Shown: positions 52,064 through 61,928 of the stretch, in pieces | How the letters are laid out: the number at the start of each line of letters is the position of its first letter | Position numbering within the stretch: the stretch's first letter is position 1 | Assembly: GCF_014651075.1 (NCBI RefSeq) | Contig: NZ_BMWE01000002.1 | Span: 62,001 to 126,000 of the forward strand | Direction of reading: 5' to 3' | DNA from: Streptomyces djakartensis | GTDB lineage: Bacteria; Actinomycetota; Actinomycetes; Streptomycetales; Streptomycetaceae | Length of the DNA stretch: 64,000 bases | Translations under genes and position numbers: made by a program | The notes under the pieces: model-generated | Database searches by the model: none | What the model was told of the DNA's origin: nothing | Seen by the model: only the letters and a program-made list of their open reading frames with translations

Positions 52064-53096
52064 GGCGGGCGTTCCTCTTCTTCAGGGCGGAGGCCACGCG
52101 CAGCGCGACGATCCGGTCGACCGCGATCGCGAGGATGAGCAGGATGCCGTTGATCGCGAGCACCCAGACGGAGCTGACGCCGAGCGCGGGCAGCACACTG
52201 TTGATGGAGGTCAGCAGCAGAGCGCCGAGGGCCGCGCCGTAGACGCTCCCGGCGCCGCCGGTGAAGACGACACCGCCGACCACGACCGCGCTGACGACGG
52301 TGAGTTCGTAGCCGCTGCCGGTGCCCGAGTCGACGTTGCCGAAGCGGGCGAGGTACATCGCGCCGGCGAGGCCGGCGAGGGCGCCGCAGAAGGTGTACGC
52401 GGTGAGGATCCGCTTGCGGACGGGGATGCCGGCGAGGCGGGCGGCCTCGGGGTTGGAGCCGAGGGCGTACAGTTCGCGGCCGCTGCCGTAGTGCTTGAGG
52501 TAGTAGGCGGTCGCGACGAGGACCGCCAGCGCGATCAGCGCCAGGTACGGCACCGCCGAGATGCCGCCGGAGCCGAAGTCGACGAATCCGGCGGGCAGAT
52601 CGGCCGCCGTGATCTGGCGGGAGCCGACCCAGATGGAGTCGATGCCGCGGATGATGTAGAGCGTGCCGAGGGTGACGACGAGCGCGGGCACCTGACCGAG
52701 GCTGACCAGCAGTCCGTTGAGCAGTCCGAAGCCGACGCCGAGCAGCACCGCCAGGGCGATCGCCACGGCCGGGTCGCCGCCGCCCTGGAGATACGTGCCG
52801 GCGGCGAACGCGCTGATGCCAAGCGTGGAGCCGACGGACAGGTCGACGTTCCTGGTGATCACCACGAGGGACTGGCCGGTGGCGACCAGCACCAGGATCG
52901 TCGCGTTCAGCAGCAGGTCCTTGACGCCCTGCTCGGACAGGAACTCGCTGTTTCCGGCCTGGGTGACGGCGATCATCACCAGGAAGACGAGCAGGATGGC
53001 GAGTTCGCGCATCTTGAAGACCCGGTCGGCCAGCCGCGTTCCGCTCGACTTGGGCACGTCGGCCACGGGGGCCTCCTGGGGAGTGACGACCGTCAT
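52056..53096 (-). CDS. rhaP: Rhamnose ABC transporter permease
   Basis: 346 residues from ATG 53096, overlapping the ATPase stop as ATGA. Polytopic BPD_transp_2 permease ([46 protein letters not shown], coupling loop [22 protein letters not shown]). It forms the heterodimeric channel with the next permease. Confidence 0.94.
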   Translation of the reverse strand: MTVVTPQEAPVADVPKSSGTRLADRVFKMRELAILLVFLVMIAVTQAGNSEFLSEQGVKDLLLNATILVLVATGQSLVVITRNVDLSVGSTLGISAFAAGTYLQGGGDPAVAIALAVLLGVGFGLLNGLLVSLGQVPALVVTLGTLYIIRGIDSIWVGSRQITAADLPAGFVDFGSGGISAVPYLALIALAVLVATAYYLKHYGSGRELYALGSNPEAARLAGIPVRKRILTAYTFCGALAGLAGAMYLARFGNVDSGTGSGYELTVVSAVVVGGVVFTGGAGSVYGAALGALLLTSINSVLPALGVSSVWVLAINGILLILAIAVDRIVALRVASALKKRNARHG

Positions 53097-54610
53097 GCGG
53101 CGGCCCTCCCGGTGGCTGCGGCCATCACGGTTTCCTCGGTGGCGTCGGAGCGCGGGATCTCGGCGGTGAGACGTCCCTCGTGCATCACCAGCACGCGGTC
53201 GGCCATGCCGAGGATCTCGGGCAGGTCGGAGGAGATCATCAGGACGGCCACACCGTCGGCGGCCAGCTGGGACAGCAGCCGGTGCACCTCGGCCTTGGTG
53301 CCGACGTCGATGCCCCGGGTCGGCTCGTCGACGATCAGCACCCTGGGGCCGGTGGCGAGCCACTTGGCGAGCACGACCTTCTGCTGGTTGCCGCCGGACA
53401 GGGTGCTGACGGTGTCGGCGAGCCGGGCGTACTTGACCCGCAGCTTGACGGCCCAGTCGAGGGAGCGGCCGCGCTCGGCGCCGCGGTCCATCAACCCGGC
53501 TCTCACGGTCGTACGCAGTCCGGTGAGCCCGATGTTCCGCTCGATGGACATGTCCATCACCAGGCCCTGGGCACGCCGGTCCTCGGGGACCAGGGCGAGT
53601 CCGGCGGACATCGCGGTGGAGGGAGATCCGTTGGCCAGGGCCTTGCCGTCCACGCGGACCTCGCCGGCGTCCCGGCGGTCGATGCCGAAGACGGCCCGGG
53701 CGACCTCCGTGCGCCCGGCGCCGACGAGTCCGGCGAGTGCGACGATCTCGCCGTGCCGCACGTCGAAGGAGACGTCGGTGAAGACGCCCTCGCGGGTCAG
53801 CCGGCGCACACTCAGGGCGACCTCCCCGGGCCGTACGTCCTGCTTGGGGTACAGCTCGTCGAGGTCGCGGCCGACCATGCGGCGCACCAGGTCGTCCTCG
53901 GTCATGCCCGCCAGCGGCTCGCTGCCGACCCGGGCGCCGTCGCGCAGGGTGGTGACCCGCCGGCAGATCTCGAAGATCTCCTCCAGCCGGTGGGAGATGA
54001 ACAGCACGGCGGCGCCCTGTTCGCGCAGGGTGCGGACGACGCCGAAGAGGCGGGCGACCTCGCTGCCGGTGAGGGCGGCGGTCGGCTCGTCCATGATCAG
54101 GACACGGGCGTCGAAGGAGAGGGCCTTGGCGATCTCGACGATCTGCTGGTCGGCGATGGACAGGCCGCGGGCGGGCCGGTCGGGGTCGAGTTCGACACCG
54201 AGGCGCTTCATGAGCGCGGCGGTCGCGTTGCGGGTGGCCTTGTGGTCGATGCGGCCGAGGGCCCGGCGCGGCTGGCGGCCCATGTAGATGTTCTCGGCGA
54301 TCGACAGGTCGGGGAAGAGCGTGGGCTCCTGGTAGATCACGGCGATGCCGGCGTCGCGGGCGTCGCCGGGGCCGTGGAAGGCGACGGGCGCGCCGTCGAG
54401 CAGCACCTGGCCGGTGTCCGGCCGGTGCACTCCGGCGAGTGTCTTGATGAGGGTCGACTTGCCGGCTCCGTTCTCACCGGCCAGGGCATGCACCTCCCCG
54501 GGGAACAGCTCCAGGGAGACGTCCCGCAGGGCGCGGACCGCTCCGAAGGACTTGGAGACGTCCCTCAGTGCCAGAACCGGTGCCGGACCCGTGGTGGACG
54601 GGTGGGTCAT
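53093..54610 (-). CDS. rhaT: Rhamnose ABC transporter ATP-binding protein (two ABC domains)
   Basis: 505 residues from ATG 54610 behind GAGGAG. Two nucleotide-binding domains: Walker [10 protein letters not shown] with signature [15 protein letters not shown] and Walker [14 protein letters not shown] in the first; [24 protein letters not shown] and [14 protein letters not shown] in the second. The degenerate signature and Walker A of the two halves are normal for RbsA/AraG-type sugar importers. First gene of the minus-strand operon, preceded by a promoter and operator. Confidence 0.95.
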   Translation of the reverse strand: MTHPSTTGPAPVLALRDVSKSFGAVRALRDVSLELFPGEVHALAGENGAGKSTLIKTLAGVHRPDTGQVLLDGAPVAFHGPGDARDAGIAVIYQEPTLFPDLSIAENIYMGRQPRRALGRIDHKATRNATAALMKRLGVELDPDRPARGLSIADQQIVEIAKALSFDARVLIMDEPTAALTGSEVARLFGVVRTLREQGAAVLFISHRLEEIFEICRRVTTLRDGARVGSEPLAGMTEDDLVRRMVGRDLDELYPKQDVRPGEVALSVRRLTREGVFTDVSFDVRHGEIVALAGLVGAGRTEVARAVFGIDRRDAGEVRVDGKALANGSPSTAMSAGLALVPEDRRAQGLVMDMSIERNIGLTGLRTTVRAGLMDRGAERGRSLDWAVKLRVKYARLADTVSTLSGGNQQKVVLAKWLATGPRVLIVDEPTRGIDVGTKAEVHRLLSQLAADGVAVLMISSDLPEILGMADRVLVMHEGRLTAEIPRSDATEETVMAAATGRAAA

Positions 54611-54622
54611 GGGGGCTCCTCG

Positions 54623-54655
54623 ACGACGCCGGCGGGACGGCCCTTCCGGCGTCGT
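54623..54655 (-). promoter_or_regulatory. Leader hairpin of the rha transport mRNA
   Basis: ACGACGCCGG (54623-54632) and CCGGCGTCGT (54646-54655) pair over 10 bp with a 13-nt loop, lying between the operator and the Shine-Dalgarno of the ATPase gene. It could stabilise the message or shape translation. Confidence 0.4.
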
Positions 54656-54710
54656 GAAAGGTTTCAACTGGGTTGCCGGGACGTTAGGCGGGCCGCGCAT
54701 GTCACGTCAA
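54655..54710 (-). promoter_or_regulatory. Promoter and LacI-type operator of the rha transport operon
   Basis: On the minus strand, TTGACG (54710-54705) is separated by 18 bp from TAACGT (54686-54681). Downstream of the expected start lies the perfect palindrome TGAAAGGTTTCA (54655-54666), where a LacI-family repressor would block transcription. Confidence 0.7.
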
Positions 54711-54784
54711 TGGGTCACGATCGAAAAAATTTCGAGGACCGGCGGCCATACGGCGGTCACAGTGAACGGTGTCGGCGTGAGGGG

Positions 54785-54837
54785 TTGACACCCCTTCGGG
54801 GGGCCCATAGCTTCGCCTCCTGAATCGTTTCATTCAG
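54785..54837 (+). promoter_or_regulatory. Promoter and operator of the rha catabolic operon
   Basis: TTGACA (54785-54790), 17-bp spacer and TAGCTT (54808-54813) form a good vegetative-type promoter. The dyad CTGAAT-CGTTTC-ATTCAG (54820-54837) sits at the expected start point and shares its TGAA/TTCA ends with the divergent operator, implying one LacI-type regulator for both. Confidence 0.72.
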
Positions 54838-54872
54838 TGGTCGTCATGACCCGATGTCACAGGAGTTCCGAC

Positions 54873-56033
54873 GTGACCGAGCTCGCCGCGGCGAAGACCG
54901 CTCTCAAGACACAGGCCGTCGAGACGCCGTCCTGGGCGTACGGGAACTCGGGCACCCGGTTCAAGGTGTTCGCGCAGGCGGGTGTGCCGCGCAACCCCTA
55001 CGAGAAGCTGGACGACGCGGCGAAGGTGCACGAGTTCACCGGTGTGGCGCCGACGGTCGCCCTGCACATTCCGTGGGACAGGGTCGACGACTACGGGGCG
55101 CTGGCGATCCACGCCGAGCAGCGTGGCGTGCGGCTGGGTGCGATCAACTCCAACACGTTCCAGGACGACGACTACAAGCTCGGGAGCATCTGTCATCCCG
55201 ACGCGGCGGTGCGGCGCAAGGCGGTGGATCATCTGCTGGAGTGCGTCGACATCATGGACGCGACGGGGTCCCGCGACCTGAAGCTGTGGTTCGCCGACGG
55301 GACGAACTACCCGGGGCAGGACGACGTCCGGGGGCGGCAGGACCGGCTGGCCGAGGGGCTCGCCGAGGTCTACGAGCGGCTCGGCGACGGACAGCGGATG
55401 CTGCTGGAGTACAAGTTCTTCGAGCCGGCGTTCTACACGACGGACGTGCCGGACTGGGGTACGGCCTACGCCCACTGCCTGAAGCTCGGGCCGAAGGCTC
55501 AGGTCGTCGTCGACACCGGGCACCACGCGCCGGGGACCAACATCGAGTTCATCGTGGCGACCCTGCTCAGGGAGGGCAAGCTCGGAGGGTTCGACTTCAA
55601 CTCACGGTTCTACGCGGACGACGACCTCATGGTCGGGGCCGCGGATCCGTTCCAGTTGTTCCGGATCATGTACGAGGTGGTGCGGGGCGGGGGGTTCACG
55701 CCCGAGGTCGCGTTCATGCTCGATCAGTGTCACAACATCGAGGCGAAGATCCCGGCGATCATCCGGTCGGTGATGAACGTGCAGGAGGCCACGGCGAAGG
55801 CGTTGCTGGTCGATGGTGACGCGCTGGGTGCGGCGCAGCGGTCCGGTGACGTGCTGGAGGCCAACGCCGTGCTGATGGATGCCTTCAATACGGACGTGCG
55901 GCCGCTGCTTCGTGAGGTGCGTCAGGAGATGGGGTTGGACCCCGACCCCGTTTCGGCGTACCGGCGTTGTGGGTGGGCCGAGGCGATTGTCGCCGAGCGG
56001 GTCGGGGGGCAGCAGGCCGGTTGGGGGGCGTGA
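54873..56033 (+). CDS. rhaI: L-rhamnose isomerase
   Basis: 386 residues from GTG 54873 with AGGAG 7 nt upstream; an ATG further up would run into the operator. TIM-barrel with metal and substrate residues in LEYKFFEPAFYTTDVPDWG, VVVDTGHHAPGTNIEF and GFDFNSRFYADDDLMVG. This is the Pseudomonas/actinobacterial RhaI type rather than E. coli RhaA. It converts L-rhamnose to L-rhamnulose. First gene of the plus-strand operon. Confidence 0.95.
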   Translation: MTELAAAKTALKTQAVETPSWAYGNSGTRFKVFAQAGVPRNPYEKLDDAAKVHEFTGVAPTVALHIPWDRVDDYGALAIHAEQRGVRLGAINSNTFQDDDYKLGSICHPDAAVRRKAVDHLLECVDIMDATGSRDLKLWFADGTNYPGQDDVRGRQDRLAEGLAEVYERLGDGQRMLLEYKFFEPAFYTTDVPDWGTAYAHCLKLGPKAQVVVDTGHHAPGTNIEFIVATLLREGKLGGFDFNSRFYADDDLMVGAADPFQLFRIMYEVVRGGGFTPEVAFMLDQCHNIEAKIPAIIRSVMNVQEATAKALLVDGDALGAAQRSGDVLEANAVLMDAFNTDVRPLLREVRQEMGLDPDPVSAYRRCGWAEAIVAERVGGQQAGWGA

Positions 56034-56074
56034 GCGTCTGCCGGGTTCTGTTCGATTCGGGCTGCGGACCGTGT

Positions 56075-56104
56075 GTGGCTGGTCGCGCAGTTCCCCGCGC
56101 CCCT
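56075..56104. repeat. Streptomyces-type intergenic repeat, short version, between rhaI and the aldolase gene
   Basis: GTGGCTGGTCGCGC-AGTT-CCCCGCGCCCCT is the reverse complement of the flanks of the repeat at 51024-51078 with a 4-bp centre. It fills most of the 108-bp space between two genes that should be co-transcribed. Confidence 0.75.
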
Positions 56105-56141
56105 GAGGTCGTCACCCACTCTCTTCTGAAAAGGAACTGTC

Positions 56142-58181
56142 ATGGCTGTCCATCCCGAGGCCGCTGCTCTGCTCGCCCGGTCGCACCGGCTCGGTTCTGA
56201 CCCCCGTAACACCAACTACGCCGGCGGCAACGCTTCAGCGAAAGGCATCGAAACCGACCCCGTGACCGGTGGTGACGTCGAGCTGATGTGGGTCAAGGGG
56301 TCCGGTGGGGACCTCGGGACGCTCACCGAGGCGGGGCTCGCCGTGCTGCGGCTCGATCGGATGCGGGCGCTCGCCGGCGTGTACCCGGGCGTCGAGCGCG
56401 AGGACGAGATGGTCGCCGCGTTCGACTACTGCCTGCACGGCAAGGGCGGGGCCGCTCCCTCCATCGACACCGCGATGCACGGGCTCGTCGACGCCGCGCA
56501 CGTCGATCATCTGCACCCGGACTCCGGGATCGCGCTCGCCTGCGCCGCCGACGGGGAGAAGCTGACCGCCGAGTGTTTCGGGGACAGCGTCGTGTGGGTG
56601 CCGTGGCGGCGGCCCGGTTTCCAGCTCGGGCTGGACATCGCCGCCGTGAAGGAGGCCAACCCGCAGGCCGTCGGGTGCGTCCTCGGCGGGCACGGGATCA
56701 CCGCGTGGGGCGACACGTCCGAGGAGTGCGAGCGGAACTCGCTGCACATCATCCGGACCGCCGAGAAGTTCCTCGCCGAACGCGGCAGGGCCGAGCCCTT
56801 CGGGCCGGTGATCGACGGCTACGCCGCGCTGAGCGCGGCTGAGCGCCGGGAACGGGCCGCCGCACTCGCGCCGTACGTGCGCGCCCTCGCCTCCCAGGAC
56901 CGCCCCCAGGTGGGGCACTTCGACGACTCCGAGGTCGTCCTCGACTTCCTCGCGAGCGCCGAGCACCCCCGGCTGGCCGCGCTGGGCACGTCCTGCCCGG
57001 ACCACTTCCTGCGCACCAAGGTGCGGCCGCTGGTGCTCGACCTGCCGCCGACCGCCCCGCTCGACGAGGCCGTCGGACGGCTGAAGGAACTGCACACCGG
57101 GTACCGCGAGGAATACGCCGCCTACTACCAGCGGCACGCCCTGCCCGACTCCCCCGCCATGCGCGGCGCCGACCCGGCGATCGTGCTGGTCCCGGGGGTG
57201 GGGATGTTCTCGTTCGGCAAGGACAAGCAGACGGCCCGGGTGGCCGGGGAGTTCTACGTCAACGCCATCAACGTGATGCGCGGGGCGGAGGCGGTGTCCA
57301 CCTACGCCCCCATCGAGGAGTCCGAGAAGTTCCGCATCGAGTACTGGGCCCTGGAGGAAGCCAAGCTCCAGCGGATGCCGAAGCCCAAGGCGCTGGCCAC
57401 GCGGGTCGCGCTCGTCACCGGCGCGGGCAGCGGGATCGGGAAGGCCATCGCGCACCGGCTCGCGGCCGAGGGGGCGTGTGTGGTCGTGGCGGACCTCAAC
57501 GGCGAGAACGCCCGGGCCGTCGCCGACGAGCTGGGCGGGCCCGACAAGGCCGTCGCCGTGACGGTGGACGTCACGTCCGAGGAGCAGATCGCCGAGGCCT
57601 TCAAGGCCGCCGTCCTGGCCTTCGGCGGGGTCGATCTCGTCGTCAACAACGCGGGGATCTCGATCTCCAAGCCCCTGCTGGAGACCTCGGCCGAGGACTG
57701 GGACCTCCAGCACGACATCATGGCGCGCGGGTCCTTCCTGGTGTCGAGGGAGGCGGCGCGGACGATGATCGCCCAGGGGCTCGGTGGTGACATCGTCTAC
57801 ATCGCTTCAAAGAACGCCGTGTTCGCCGGACCCGACAACATCGCCTACTCGGCCACCAAGGCCGACCAGGCGCACCAGGTGCGGCTGCTCGCCGCCGAGC
57901 TGGGCGAGCACGGGATCCGGGTCAACGGGATCAACCCGGACGGTGTGGTGCGCGGTTCCGGGATCTTCGCCGGAGGGTGGGGGGCTCAGCGGGCCGCCGT
58001 GTACGGGGTCGAGGAGGAGAAACTGGGTGAGTTCTACGCCCAGCGGACCATCCTCAAGCGCGAGGTGCTTCCCGAGCACGTCGCGAACGCCGTCTTCGCC
58101 CTGACCGGCGGGGACCTGACCCACACGACCGGGCTGCACATCCCGGTCGACGCCGGCGTCGCGGCCGCCTTCCTGCGGTGA
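56142..58181 (+). CDS. rhaD: Bifunctional rhamnulose-1-phosphate aldolase/short-chain (lactaldehyde) dehydrogenase
   Basis: 679 residues with two enzymes. Residues 1-~400 are a class II aldolase of the RhaE type (NTNYAGGNASAKG, HVDHLHPDSGIALA and GGHGITAWG supply zinc histidines). Residues ~420-679 are a complete SDR (VALVTGAGSGIGKAIAHRLA, VVNNAGIS, IASKNAVFAG, YSATKADQ). The known fusion splits rhamnulose-1-phosphate to DHAP and L-lactaldehyde and then oxidises the lactaldehyde to L-lactate with NAD. Overlaps the kinase start by 4 bp. Confidence 0.93.
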   Translation: MAVHPEAAALLARSHRLGSDPRNTNYAGGNASAKGIETDPVTGGDVELMWVKGSGGDLGTLTEAGLAVLRLDRMRALAGVYPGVEREDEMVAAFDYCLHGKGGAAPSIDTAMHGLVDAAHVDHLHPDSGIALACAADGEKLTAECFGDSVVWVPWRRPGFQLGLDIAAVKEANPQAVGCVLGGHGITAWGDTSEECERNSLHIIRTAEKFLAERGRAEPFGPVIDGYAALSAAERRERAAALAPYVRALASQDRPQVGHFDDSEVVLDFLASAEHPRLAALGTSCPDHFLRTKVRPLVLDLPPTAPLDEAVGRLKELHTGYREEYAAYYQRHALPDSPAMRGADPAIVLVPGVGMFSFGKDKQTARVAGEFYVNAINVMRGAEAVSTYAPIEESEKFRIEYWALEEAKLQRMPKPKALATRVALVTGAGSGIGKAIAHRLAAEGACVVVADLNGENARAVADELGGPDKAVAVTVDVTSEEQIAEAFKAAVLAFGGVDLVVNNAGISISKPLLETSAEDWDLQHDIMARGSFLVSREAARTMIAQGLGGDIVYIASKNAVFAGPDNIAYSATKADQAHQVRLLAAELGEHGIRVNGINPDGVVRGSGIFAGGWGAQRAAVYGVEEEKLGEFYAQRTILKREVLPEHVANAVFALTGGDLTHTTGLHIPVDAGVAAAFLR

Positions 58182-59626
58182 GCGGGGCAGTGAGGACGTA
58201 CGCCGCGGTCGACCTCGGCGCGTCCAGCGGGCGCGTCATGGCCGGTCGCGTCGGCCCCGACAGTCTGGAGCTGACCGAGGCCCACCGCTTCCCGAACCGG
58301 CCCGTACGCGTGCCCGAGGGGCTGCGCTGGGACGTCCTGGCTCTGTACGCCGGAGTGCTGGACGGGCTGCGGGCGGCCGGGCAGGTCGACTCCGTGGGCA
58401 TCGACGGCTGGGCGGTGGACTACGGGCTGCTCGACGCGGACGGGGCGCTGCTCGGCAACCCCGTGCACTACCGGGACTCCCGCACGGAGGGTGTCGCGGA
58501 GAAGGTGTGGGCGACCGTCCCGGCGGCGGAGCTGTACGCGGCGACCGGGTTGCAGTACGCGCCGTTCAACACGCTGTACCAGCTGACAGCGGCTCGGGAA
58601 ACGGCCCAGCTGTCGCGCGCCGAGCGGCTGTTGCTCGTGCCCGATCTGATCGCGTACTGGCTCTCCGGCGAGCAGGGCACCGAGCTCACCAACGCCTCCA
58701 CCACCCAGCTCATCGACCCCCGGACGCGTGACTGGTCGCACGGCATCGCCTCGCGGCTGGGCATCGACCTGGGCCTGTTCGCACCGCTGCGCCGGCCCGG
58801 CGATCCGGCGGGTGTACTGCGGGACCGGGTGCTGGAGGAGACCGGGCTCGCCGGTCCGGTACCGGTGACGACCGTCGGGTCGCACGACACCGCGTCGGCC
58901 GTGGCCGCCGTGCCGGCGTCCGGTGAGCGGTTCGCCTACATCTGCACCGGCACGTGGTCCCTGGCCGGTCTGGAGCTGGACGCGCCGGTGCTGACCGAGG
59001 AGAGCCGGGCGGCCAATTTCACCAACGAACTGGGGCTGGACGGCACGGTCCGTTATCTGCGCAACATCATGGGGCTGTGGCTGCTCCAGGAGTGCGTGCG
59101 GGCCTGGGGCGACCCGGATCTGGGCGCGCTGCTGCTGGAGGCGTCCAAGGTGCCGGCGCTGCGGTCGGTGGTCGACGCGGGGGACGCGGCGTTCCTCGCG
59201 CCCGGGCGGATGCCGGAGCGGATCGCCGAGGCGTGCCGGGCCTCGGGCCAGCCCGTGCCCGGGTCGCCGGCCGAGGTGACGCGCTGCATCCTGGACTCCC
59301 TCGCCCTCGCCCACCGGGGGGCCGTCCTGGACGCGCAGCGGCTCGCCGGGCACCCGGTCGACGTGGTGCACGTGGTGGGCGGCGGTACCCGCAACGCGCT
59401 GCTGTGCCAGCTGACCGCCGACGCCTGTGGGCTGCCGGTGGTGGCGGGCCCGACGGAGGCGGCGGCCCTGGGGAACGTGCTCGTGCAGGCACGGACGCAC
59501 GGGCTGGCCGGTGACCTGGCGGAGATGCGGGCACTGCTCGTCCGCACGCAGCCGCTGACCCGGTACGAGCCGCGCGGCGGGACCGAGCGGTGGCGCGCGG
59601 CGCAGGACCGGCTCGCCGGGCCCTGA
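58178..59626 (+). CDS. rhaB: Rhamnulokinase
   Basis: 482 residues, FGGY carbohydrate kinase. N-domain YAAVDLGASSGRVM, GIDGWAVDYGLLDADG, HYRDSRT; C-domain ATP site YICTGTWSLAG and VVGGGTRNALLCQLTAD. Matches the RhaB subgroup (ASSGR, GTWSL). Phosphorylates L-rhamnulose at C1 with ATP. GTG 58178 overlaps the aldolase stop (GTGA). Confidence 0.95.
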   Translation: MSGAVRTYAAVDLGASSGRVMAGRVGPDSLELTEAHRFPNRPVRVPEGLRWDVLALYAGVLDGLRAAGQVDSVGIDGWAVDYGLLDADGALLGNPVHYRDSRTEGVAEKVWATVPAAELYAATGLQYAPFNTLYQLTAARETAQLSRAERLLLVPDLIAYWLSGEQGTELTNASTTQLIDPRTRDWSHGIASRLGIDLGLFAPLRRPGDPAGVLRDRVLEETGLAGPVPVTTVGSHDTASAVAAVPASGERFAYICTGTWSLAGLELDAPVLTEESRAANFTNELGLDGTVRYLRNIMGLWLLQECVRAWGDPDLGALLLEASKVPALRSVVDAGDAAFLAPGRMPERIAEACRASGQPVPGSPAEVTRCILDSLALAHRGAVLDAQRLAGHPVDVVHVVGGGTRNALLCQLTADACGLPVVAGPTEAAALGNVLVQARTHGLAGDLAEMRALLVRTQPLTRYEPRGGTERWRAAQDRLAGP

Positions 59627-59697
59627 CGCGCCTCTCCCCCGGGTCCCGCGCCCGGACTACGCTGCACTCATCCGATGACCGAACACAAGGAGCCGCG

Positions 59698-60453
59698 ATG
59701 CGTGTCGCCCTGTTCCTGACCTGCGTCAACGACACGCTGTATCCGGACACCGGGCGCGCCGTGGTGAAACTGCTGACCAGGCTGGGCGTCGACGTCGACT
59801 TCCCGATGGCGCAGACCTGCTGCGGACAGGCGCACTACAACACCGGATACCGTCACGAGGCCGAACCGCTCGCCCGGCATTTCTCCGATGTCTTCCGGGA
59901 GTACGAGGCGATCGTGACGCCGTCCGGGTCGTGCGGGGCGATGGTGCGGGAGCTGTATCCGCGGATGGGTGAGCGGGCCCGGGCCGAGGGGCGCGGTGAC
60001 ACCCTCGCGGCTACCCTGGCGCCGGTCGTGCCGAAGACGTACGAGCTCACGGAGTTCCTGGTCGACGTGCTGGGCGTGACGGACGTGGGGGCCTGGTACC
60101 CGCACACGGTGACGTACCACCCGACCTGTCACGGGCTGCGCGGGCTCGGGCTCGGTGACCGGCCGCGGCGGCTGCTGAAGGCCGTGAAGGGGCTGGAGCT
60201 GGTCGAGCTGCCGGGGGCGGACGAGTGCTGCGGGTTCGGCGGCACCTTCGCCCTGAAGAATCCCGACGTCTCGGCGGCGATGGGCGCCGACAAGGTGCGC
60301 AACGCCGAGTCGACGGGCGCTCAGGTGCTGTGCGCCGCCGACAACTCCTGCCTGATGCACATCGGCGGGACGATGGCCCGGCTGCGGACCGGCATGCGGC
60401 CGGTGCACATCGCGGAGATCCTGGCGAGCACGGAGGAGGAACCGGCCGTATGA
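59698..60453 (+). CDS. lutA: L-lactate utilisation iron-sulfur protein LutA
   Basis: 251 residues from ATG 59698 behind AAGGAG. Two cysteine-rich CCG domains: QTCCGQAHYNTGYRHEA with SGSCGAMV, and HPTCHG with DECCGFGGTF. This is the LutA/LldE/YkgE family, which bears Fe-S clusters in the LutABC L-lactate oxidising complex. The stop overlaps the lutB start as ATGA. It lies 71 bp beyond rhaB, so read-through from the rha operon is likely. Confidence 0.95.
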   Translation: MRVALFLTCVNDTLYPDTGRAVVKLLTRLGVDVDFPMAQTCCGQAHYNTGYRHEAEPLARHFSDVFREYEAIVTPSGSCGAMVRELYPRMGERARAEGRGDTLAATLAPVVPKTYELTEFLVDVLGVTDVGAWYPHTVTYHPTCHGLRGLGLGDRPRRLLKAVKGLELVELPGADECCGFGGTFALKNPDVSAAMGADKVRNAESTGAQVLCAADNSCLMHIGGTMARLRTGMRPVHIAEILASTEEEPAV

Positions 60454-61928
60454 GCGGGACGTATCTCGGGATGCCGGCGTTCCCCGAGGCCGCGCGGGAG
60501 GCCGTGGCCAACACGACCCTGCGCGGCAATCTGCGGCACGCCACGCACACCATCCGCGCCAAGCGGGCGAAGGCCGTGAACGAGGTGTCCGACTGGGCCG
60601 GGCTGCGTGAGGCGGGCAAGCGGATCAAGGACCACACGCTGCGCCACCTCGACCGCTACCTCATCCAGTTGGAGGAATCGGTGACGGCCGCGGGCGGCGT
60701 CGTGCACTGGGCCGCGGACGCCGCCGAGGCCAACGAGATCGTCACCCGGCTGGTGAAGACGACCGGCGAGTCGGAGGTCGTCAAGGTCAAGTCGATGGCG
60801 ACGCAGGAGATCGGGCTCAACGAGGCGCTTCGGGACGCGGGCATCAGCGCCTACGAGACGGATCTCGCGGAGCTGATCGTGCAGTTGGGCGGGGACCGGC
60901 CCTCGCACATCCTCGTCCCGGCCATCCACCGCAACCGGGGCGAGATCCGGGACATCTTCCGGTCGGAGATGGGCGAGTGGGGCCGCCCCGCACCCGACGG
61001 CCTCACCGACACACCCGCCGAACTCGCCGAGGCGGCCCGGCTGCACCTGCGGGAGAAGTTCCTGCGGGCCAAGGTCGGCATCTCGGGGGCCAACTTCATG
61101 GTGGCCGAGACGGGCACGCTGGTGGTCGTCGAGTCGGAGGGCAACGGCCGGATGTGCCTGACGCTGCCCGAGACGCTGATCTCGGTCGTCGGTATCGAGA
61201 AGATCGTGCCGACGTGGCGGGACCTGGAAGTGTTCCTCCAGACCCTTCCCCGGTCCTCGACCGCGGAGCGCATGAACCCCTACACGTCGACCTGGACCGG
61301 TACGACGGACGGTGACGGGCCCGGCACGTTCCATCTGGTGCTGCTGGACAACGGCCGCACCGACACCCTCGCCGACGAGGTCGGCCGGCAGGCGCTGCGC
61401 TGCATCCGCTGCTCGGCGTGTCTCAACGTGTGCCCGGTGTACGAGCGGGCCGGCGGTCACGCCTACGGCTCGGTGTACCCGGGGCCGATCGGCGCGATCC
61501 TCAGCCCGCAACTGCGGGGCACGGGCAGCGAGATCGACGCCTCGCTGCCGTACGCGTCCTCGCTGTGCGGCGCGTGCTACGAGGTGTGCCCGGTCGCCAT
61601 CGACATCCCCGAGGTGCTGGTGCACCTGAGGGAACGGGTCGTGGAGGGCGGCGAGGTCACGCGGCAGGGCAACAAGGTGGTGCTGCGGCCGGCCAAGGGG
61701 CATGCCGCCGAACGGGCGGCGATGCGGGCGGCCCGCTGGGCGTTGACGCATCCGGGCGCGCTGCGCACCGGGCAGCGCGCGGCCTCGCGGACCCGGCGCT
61801 TCCATCCCCGGTCGCTGCCGGGGCCCGGCCGGGCCTGGAGCGGGACCCGGGAACTGCCGCCGGTGCCCGCCGAGCCGTTCCGGGACTGGTGGCAGCGGAC
61901 GCGCGGCGGGAAGGGCGGTGCCAAGTGA
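60450..61928 (+). CDS. lutB: L-lactate utilisation iron-sulfur protein LutB
   Basis: 492 residues. The N-terminal ~300 residues are the LUD domain (KSMATQEIGLNEALRDAG, GISGANFMVAETGTLVVVESEGN). Ferredoxin-like ligands follow in LRCIRCSACLNVCPVYER and SLCGACYEVCPVAIDIPE, two 4Fe-4S clusters. A basic C-terminus (RAASRTRRFHPR) is usual. Central electron-transfer subunit of the L-lactate to pyruvate oxidase. Overlaps lutC by GTGA. Confidence 0.95.
   Translation: MSGTYLGMPAFPEAAREAVANTTLRGNLRHATHTIRAKRAKAVNEVSDWAGLREAGKRIKDHTLRHLDRYLIQLEESVTAAGGVVHWAADAAEANEIVTRLVKTTGESEVVKVKSMATQEIGLNEALRDAGISAYETDLAELIVQLGGDRPSHILVPAIHRNRGEIRDIFRSEMGEWGRPAPDGLTDTPAELAEAARLHLREKFLRAKVGISGANFMVAETGTLVVVESEGNGRMCLTLPETLISVVGIEKIVPTWRDLEVFLQTLPRSSTAERMNPYTSTWTGTTDGDGPGTFHLVLLDNGRTDTLADEVGRQALRCIRCSACLNVCPVYERAGGHAYGSVYPGPIGAILSPQLRGTGSEIDASLPYASSLCGACYEVCPVAIDIPEVLVHLRERVVEGGEVTRQGNKVVLRPAKGHAAERAAMRAARWALTHPGALRTGQRAASRTRRFHPRSLPGPGRAWSGTRELPPVPAEPFRDWWQRTRGGKGGAK

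Noticed and set aside
53093..54610. Degenerate signature (LSIADQQ) in the first ABC domain taken as a defect
   Set aside because: Two-domain sugar importers of the RbsA/AraG type normally show this asymmetry.
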